Of a stretch of DNA of 64,000 nt, positions 58,048 to 64,000 are shown piece by piece; the first letter of the stretch is position 1, and the number at the start of each line of letters is the position of its first letter. Source of the stretch: Calvatia gigantea (lineage: Eukaryota > Basidiomycota > Agaricomycetes > Agaricales > Lycoperdaceae). A program made the translations under genes and the position numbers. The notes under the pieces were generated by a model. It was given only the letters and a program-made list of their open reading frames with translations, was not told the DNA's origin and searched no databases. Location: assembly GCA_025093985.1 (NCBI GenBank), contig JACAAK010000007.1:992001-1056000 (forward strand). Direction: 5' to 3'.

Positions 58048-60163
58048 TCAAATCCTGACTCCCTGGTCAGCGACCGGGGGTGGAAGACCATTGCCCATCA
58101 TCACTCGAGTACCAACACTCGTGACGTCATCCACGGTCAGGAAAATGTAGGCTGCAATCACGTCAGTCCGTTGATTAGTTGATCGAGTACAAGATCACAC
58201 ACCCGGACCGGGGGGATAGACACGGTTGTTTGGCGGGCTCTTGATAGTCAATGACTTTCCATCAGCAGAGAGCTCTGCCTCCATGAATACAAGAAGAGAA
58301 CTCGAGTGGAAAGCGTGAGAGGAGAATCCGAGGTCCATCAGCGCAACTGCAAAGTAGTTAGTCCGAGGGACCTTGGGAGTCAGTCATTTCAATACCTTTG
58401 ATGTCTGCGCGGTTAAGCCCCGCGGGAACGGAAACGCTGACGGTGAATTCGGTATTATACGCGATCTTCTTGGGAACATTGGAAAGCTGTGGGCGATCCA
58501 TGGTCATGTACGGTGGGTTCAGGTATTCAATACGGAATTCACTGTGACTAGCGTGAGTGCAAGCGGCGAAATTCAAAGATGCTCCACCGACCTGGGATAC
58601 TTGACCGAGGGGTCGGTGACAAGAACATATCCACCATTCGGGTTAGAACCGCCGATCAAGAGGTTTCTGGTAAAGACAGGAAGCTCAACTTTGGATAACC
58701 CTTTCAGCCAGGAACATAAACATACCCTTTCGGCGTCAAGGTCACAGTCGAGTGATAGACACGTGGGATATCCGACGTCGGCATCCCCTCATTGCTGAAA
58801 CGGCTCCCAACTGGTGCATCCGGCGAATAAATCTCAGGTGTAAGCCTAGCGTGGCATTGAGTACCGTACAGTACCAGAGGCTTTAGGGTACTCACACAGG
58901 GTGGTCGGAGTTCGACTGACCGACCGGGTCTCTCGTAGTGTTAAAAGCGGCGTATCCGGTCCTCGCCCCATTGATGAGGATTACCTTCCCGTTCGGCATC
59001 AAGATCGCTTCAGGCACCACTCTAGGTTCCAGCATCCTCTCCACCTGCCATCCCTTCGCAATTCCCTCGGGTGTCAGAGTCATCCGCGTACACTGGTCCG
59101 TTGCAGGGTCCTGTGACGACAGCTCCCGGTATGGTATTGCATCACTGGTGTTTGTTCCACCGCAGATGAGGACCTCAGGTATGTAATTTGGCGGGTGAAG
59201 GGGCAGAAGGGTTGCTGTTCCATCCAAGGGATTGGTGACACGGACGCCATTGGGAATGTCTGGTAGGTTGGTCTCTGTGTTAGTCTCGATATTGTAGATG
59301 ATCGACTGGTTATTGGAGGCAATGAAGACCGTGCCGTCTGGGAGGACAATGGTTCTGATTGAATGAGAGTGAGCACTTGCACGAGGCCAAGCAGTTGTGT
59401 TACGCACCGCGGGAACATGTTCGCTGGGACAGTGCGCGTGAGCAATGGCATGTCACGGGGGACACCTCCATCCTTCGGCGGGAAGAACTCAAGGTTGTTG
59501 GCGGGATCAGTATTGTAGAACAGTGTTGGTGTGCGCATGCCACCGACAATCATCTTGCAGAGCCAATAAGCAAGGAAGTGAAAATACTTGTAACAGTGCG
59601 CTTACCATTGAGCCATCGAAGATTCTGATAGCAGAAGGGTACCACCTGGTCTCCACGAGGTGCATGACTGTCGGGTCGTCAAACACTGTGCAGGTGGCAC
59701 CAGTGGGATCTTCACAGGGCTCCATGATCCTGAGGCCCATCAGACCATCTCCCGCCACAGGATTCGGACCACTGGGCCTGTGGCCACCGACGTTGAGCTA
59801 TTGGGATGGCGTCATTACGACCAACTCCGAGTCCCAGCCGTAGACACCTACCATGGTTCCGTTGCTCAAGAATCCTCCTGATGCACAGAAGGTGTCGGTT
59901 GTAAGTCTGATGGGGCTCGCGGTGTTCGTGTCCATGTTCCAGATGGCTCCCCAAGTTGTGTGGTTGTCGACTTGCAAGGGAGCATTCGTGGCCCTGTCGA
60001 AGAAAACGGCCAGGTTGTCTGAAATAATTATGGACTCCAGTGCGATGACGCCAGAGGTGCCGTTCTGCACGAAGTACCAGCCCTGGCTAGCAGCAGGCGC
60101 AGCCGTTGCTGTGCATGCAGTAAGGAGGAATGTTAGCAATCTTCCGAAGGTTTTGGTGGCCAT
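58048..60163 (-). CDS. GLOX1, glyoxal oxidase-like copper radical oxidase, 565 aa
   Basis: Nine exons: 60,163-59,852; 59,797-59,606; 59,553-59,408; 59,354-58,896; 58,845-58,726; 58,666-58,592; 58,541-58,396; 58,346-58,203; 58,151-58,048. Phases all fit and give 565 residues. A signal peptide covers about residues 1-22 ([13 protein letters not shown]), so the enzyme is secreted. Family landmarks: [14 protein letters not shown] (the cysteine of the Cys-Tyr cofactor, C93), [13 protein letters not shown] (the partner tyrosine), [13 protein letters not shown] (copper-ligand Tyr-His), and SSHAFHSSS near the C-terminus. The C-terminal beta-sandwich ends with PVADQGVRI. Glyoxal oxidases turn small aldehydes into acids and release hydrogen peroxide for extracellular peroxidases. 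Exons 4-9 exist again at 40,937-42,514, and an inverted second copy starts at 63,415. Confidence 0.9.
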
Positions 60164-60228
60164 GATGAAGAGACAGGATGTTTGGGTAGAGCTCTCGTGC
60201 TCTGTGGGGAAAGAGACCTAGTCGCAGC

Positions 60229-60238
60229 CCTTTTATCC
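60229..60238 (-). promoter_or_regulatory. TATA-like box of GLOX1
   Basis: On the minus strand TTGGATAAAAGG lies about 70 bases before the start codon at 60,163. GLOX2 has TATAAAAG at a similar distance. Confidence 0.45.
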
Positions 60239-60239
60239 A

Positions 60240-62296
60240 AACGCTTTGTCAATTTGCTGTCAGCTGTTTGTTTCAGGTGCTCGCGCGATAGTCGCTTCAT
60301 AACTCGTAGAGGACCAAGCAAAGGCAAGGTAGCCGACGCTCTGCAAAAGATGACAGGTTGTTAGTATTACGCTCCTTGGACGAAAATGACGCCGTCCAAG
60401 TATAACGGCTGACGCTTGACGATCTTCTTCCTAAAAAAACAGAATACCCGGTTGTGAGTGGAGTCTAGTGGCAGGACTTGATCAGGAGCCGAGGAAAACA
60501 GCATATTCAACACGAGTTTGGCGCCTCTTCTGACCACCGTAACCGAATTGTCGAACAATTCTTATGCGGCGGGTTTGGAAGAGAATATGTTGACTTTGAA
60601 GCGTGAATTCATTACTCCAAGTGAACGGCAAGTTCGGCACAGAATCAATTCAAGCACAATGTTTTATCAGTGGGGTCACTGGATCCCAACGCACACGGAA
60701 CGTCAGTCCTGAGGGTTTTTTCGCATAGAGTAAGCGAGCAAGTCTGGATTGACACATGACCTTGTCAGGAGCCTAAGAGCAAAGATTAATCTCAGTGAAG
60801 TTTGGGACATGTTCTCGACGAATACCTGCCAATTCAACCCAAGTCCTGAGGTTGTAGTTAAAAATAAAATCTCAAGTCACCAAGCCAGAAGAAGCTGTGC
60901 CACAGACACAACGCAACGCCCAAGGATATCGCTTGGCCTCGTTCACAAGGCCCATTTCTCACACGCAACCCAAAAGGCTGGACTCTGAACAAGCACTGAA
61001 GGAGATACAGGTGAAAAGCGTAGGTAGTGTACTTCACGACTCCGTAACACATGTTACCCCCGTACCTTCGTGCGAAAGTTCTATTTTTGGAAGATCATTC
61101 TTCCTACGTCCTTGGTCCCGTTTAGGGAAGACCTGACTGAGCCTGTTCCTGGGACTGGGGTACATAGCAACAAGACGAAAGAGCGTAGAGAACCCGCGTA
61201 GCCCCATCGGTGATCCAGCTATTCAACTCATCCTACTTCTAACAGCTCCCCGATTGATACTGCTAGTACCTACATGTCTTGGCAGAAGTATCAAGTCACG
61301 GGCTGCCGGACCGTGCGCCGAACAACTCAGGAAGGGGCGAGACAACCGTAATCTTGTAATCAGAAATATTGTTTCATGCCTGCTCTCCGCCAAACAACCC
61401 TTTGGGGTAAAAACTCAGCGTGTAATCCCTCCAGTAATGTCGTTCATGACCGGACTTAAACCTGCAAGCGAAGGGTACATCTTGAACCCGGTACTGGAGT
61501 GAAACATTGTTAGCCTTTGAGAATGAGCAAGGGGTGCTCCCATCAGTCCCCGATGGTGTGATTTCTATCAAGTGGTGCTAGGCGAGCGGGGATATACTCA
61601 TTGAGGGCAAAGGTTAGCGAACAGGAACTAGAAGGTGCACGGGTCCTAGTTGGTGGTCTCTAGCTGATAGATCGGGAAACAGGGATACGAAATCTTTCAT
61701 CGCAAATAATAACGCAGTTGAGGCTCTAACAAGTCGTAGGATTGCGATCAGAAGGATGGAGTCGAACAGCGCGAAAAGCCAAGACCACAGTGCCCAACTC
61801 GTTTGCCTGAAGAATTGAGACTGCGAGCTTCATTTCTGAGCATAACTCATCGAACCAAATAGACTATCCCAGGCTTGACAGGATCCAAAATATCCCAGAT
61901 GCGGAATTAACGGCCGCGGCATCTTGACAGCACCATAGAGTGTGGTGTGCAAATCGCCACCAGTCTCCAAGCTGCTCACCCTAAGTCTTCAAGCTCACAC
62001 TAAGTGGGTTTTGTGGAATCTGCGTTGTGAGAAATCCGAACACAACGAAGTTGATAAAAGGAAATTTAATTGATAGCGGTATCTTACAAGCATTCAACGG
62101 CAAAGGTGGTGGACACTGCAAAATGAATCAAGAAAACAAAGCCTTTGAATGCTGAACCACCGTTCGTTTCGTTCCTATGGATATCCCTGAAATGGATACT
62201 GAATGGAAGGTCCGGGCACCGGCAAAAGTTTAATCGGGGTGGAGGAACAACGTCCTGAAGGGACGCAAATCATGAATGGCAACTTCTGCCCACAAA
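60240..62296. other. Spacer between the two glyoxal oxidase copies, no gene found
   Basis: Only short frames below 90 codons, without family resemblance or splice support. It forms most of the central spacer between the inverted GLOX copies. Confidence 0.45.
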
Positions 62297-62304
62297 TGTC
62301 AAGG

Positions 62305-62414
62305 CGCCTAAGAATACGAAATAACCCCTCTTGTTAGAGGGGTACCCACCTAAGAGATGTGCATAGGGGGAAGGTACCCCTCTAACAAGAGGGGTTATTT
62401 CGTATTCTTAGGTG
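62305..62414. mobile_element. 110-bp foldback MITE with 8-bp target duplication
   Basis: Perfect 40-base inverted arms lie at 62,307-62,346 and 62,373-62,412, extended by one mismatched pair to the ends (CGCCTAAG... and ...CTTAGGTG). Each arm contains CCCCTCttgttaGAGGGG, itself a small hairpin. The element is flanked by TGTCAAGG at 62,297-62,304 and 62,415-62,422. An 8-base duplication fits hAT-type transposases. No coding capacity. Confidence 0.88.
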
Positions 62415-62422
62415 TGTCAAGG

Positions 62423-63340
62423 TGGGGACGGTGGAATTGTGCAGCCAACCAGTTACCTTTTTGAGAATGTTGGCCTTATCCGTTTTAATGACGCCCTTAG
62501 CGGACACGCCACCCATTTGGGAGGTGCGTGGGGGAGGGAGAGCCATCCAGATCAAAAAAATGGGGAATATGGCCTGGAGTCAATTATCGAATAGATAGAT
62601 TCTATGACCATGCATCCAGGTGAACACACCCATACAGGGGCTAAATTCATTCCGCGTGGCGGTTGGCAAAGGAAGGAAATACCTATCAAAAGTTGCCCAA
62701 GCACCTAGTGCCGTTGTAAACCACACGGGTTTCACAGATCTCCCTTTGCTCTTCGGCGCCCAGGAGACTTCCAGGAGGGACCGGTTTTATTACAATGAAC
62801 CTACAAACAACACTACTATAATCTTTGCCTGGTGCCCGGATGATGTTTAATTCGAAGGCGATTCCCGAAACGTCTCGATGGCTGAACGTTGGACTTCCAG
62901 GCTGTTCTATAACTTAGGGCACACACGGAGTCAGGAGGTTTCCGTATCCAAGTTCTCATAATCTAGAATCGTGATGTAGCTCCCGCCGCCTAGTTCAAGA
63001 CAGGATCTAACCCATTTTCATTCTTAACGTAGCCAGGGCGTTCTTCAACACCCCTTGCGTCCCATCATTTGCAGGTTCTCACAGTTTTAACACTGGTGTT
63101 CTCGCCTGATCAAAATCTCCAGTTCCCTGGGTGGGCCAGGTATGACGCGGACATCTCTTTGCCGTCGGACCTTTGCTTTCCAGGTCGAAGTGACATTCTC
63201 CAAATGTTAGCAATCAGCTGGGACAACGCGGTGGGAGGGGGTCACAGCCTCACGCCTCGCCAATTCGGCTACTTCATATGCCTACATTCACGGAACCGTT
63301 TTAGCACGAACCTCTGAAACGGAACTGCGGGATAGGTACG
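62423..63340. other. Region between the MITE and GLOX2, no gene found
   Basis: No recognisable frame or repeat. The last 100 bases are the promoter side of GLOX2. Confidence 0.4.
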
Positions 63341-63348
63341 TATAAAAG
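63341..63348 (+). promoter_or_regulatory. TATA box of GLOX2
   Basis: TATAAAAG begins 74 bases before the start codon at 63,415. Confidence 0.55.
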
Positions 63349-63414
63349 TATCGCACTGCTTTCAGTTCTTTCCGCAGAGTACGAGCACTGTCTTGAACCT
63401 CCTATCTCTTCACC

Positions 63415-64000
63415 ATGGTCACCAAAACCTTCGGGAGACTACTCGCATCCCTCTTCGCTGCATACATGGCAACGGCTGCACCTGCTGCTAGCCAGGGCTG
63501 GTACTTCGTGCAGAACGGCACCTCTGGCGTCATCGCACTGGAGTCCATAATTATTTCAGACAACCTGGCCGTTTTCTTCGACAGGGCCACGAATGCTCCC
63601 TTGCAAGTCGACAACCACACAACTTGGGGAGCCATCTGGAACATGGACACAAACATTGCGAGTCCCATCAGACTTACAACCGACACCTTCTGTGCATCAG
63701 GAGGATTCTTGAGCAACGGAACCATGGTAGGTGTCTACGGCTGGGACTCGGAGTTGGTCGTAATGACGCCATCCCAATAGCTCAACGTCGGTGGCCACAG
63801 GCCCAGTGGTCCGAATCCTGTGGCGGGAGATGGTCTGATGGGCCTCAGGATCATGGAGCCCTGTGAAGATCCCACCTGGTGCCACCTGCACAGTGTTTGA
63901 CGACCCAACAGTCATGCACCTCGTGGAGACCAGGTGGTACCCTTCTGCTATCAGAATCTTCGATGGCTCAATGGTACGCCATCAGTACGAGTCGCGTTTC
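63415..64000 (+). pseudogene. GLOX2, second glyoxal oxidase copy, frameshifted and cut by the window edge
   Basis: Exon 1 is 63,415-63,726 and exon 2 starts at 63,781. After the signal peptide the sequence is almost identical to GLOX1 (residues 25-104 differ at one position), while the first 22 residues differ more ([20 protein letters not shown]). Exon 2 has one extra C in CCCACCTGG near 63,874, where GLOX1 has CCCACTGG; this shifts the frame and leads to a stop at 63,898. The TRWYPS block further on is preserved in the other frame. The exon 2 end and a GTACGC donor near 63,975 are just inside the window. Head-to-head with GLOX1. Confidence 0.8.

Noticed and set aside
63697..63915. 72-codon minus-strand frame in GLOX2
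   Set aside because: Antisense of glyoxal oxidase exons 1-2; the same antisense frame appears opposite GLOX1.

Overview
The window looks like nuclear DNA of an agaricomycete (basidiomycete) fungus. Genes are split by many 45-60 base GT-AG introns, and the recognisable families (L-amino-acid-oxidase-like flavoenzyme, DyP-type peroxidase, glyoxal oxidase, chromodomain Ty3/gypsy elements) fit a mushroom-type genome. I cannot name the species. No tRNA, rRNA or prokaryotic signature was seen.

Left arm (1-15,000). A decayed L-amino-acid oxidase copy (LAAO-A) is followed by an unidentified duplicated locus (X1), a DyP peroxidase copy with one frameshift (DyP1, minus strand), two copies of a long intergenic repeat (R1, R2), a vWA-protein tail (V1), a broken vWA gene (V2, minus) and a second LAAO (LAAO-B, plus) with one frameshift.

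Middle (15,993-40,627). This is a nested retrotransposon block. It holds a Ty1/copia fragment (C1), a full-length chromovirus G1, a chromovirus tail G3, a second full-length chromovirus G2 inserted into a copia LTR, a 6.7 kb LTR element (called LARD here) with no recognisable polyprotein but a striking array of hairpin repeats, and a solo gypsy LTR. Five-base target duplications are visible for G2 (TGTAC), LARD (CCTAT) and the solo LTR (TTGGG).

Right arm (40,937-64,000). A recent 1.58 kb duplication carries two thirds of a glyoxal oxidase gene fused to a vWA fragment (V4). Then come R3, a vWA gene whose upstream exons encode a beta-trefoil-like domain (V3), an apparently intact LAAO (LAAO-C, 637 aa), locus X2, a 13-exon gene predicted to fuse a DyP peroxidase to a vWA domain (890 aa), R4, an apparently intact glyoxal oxidase (GLOX1, 565 aa), a 110-base foldback MITE, and an inverted glyoxal oxidase copy (GLOX2) cut by the window edge.

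Both arms are built from the same ancestral cassette: vWA gene head-to-head with LAAO, then X, then DyP read towards them. LAAO and glyoxal oxidase make hydrogen peroxide and DyP peroxidase uses it, so the intact genes (LAAO-C, DyP-vWA, GLOX1) could work as one peroxide-linked set. That functional link is inference. Gene models were built by eye from splice signals and by comparing paralogues inside the window.
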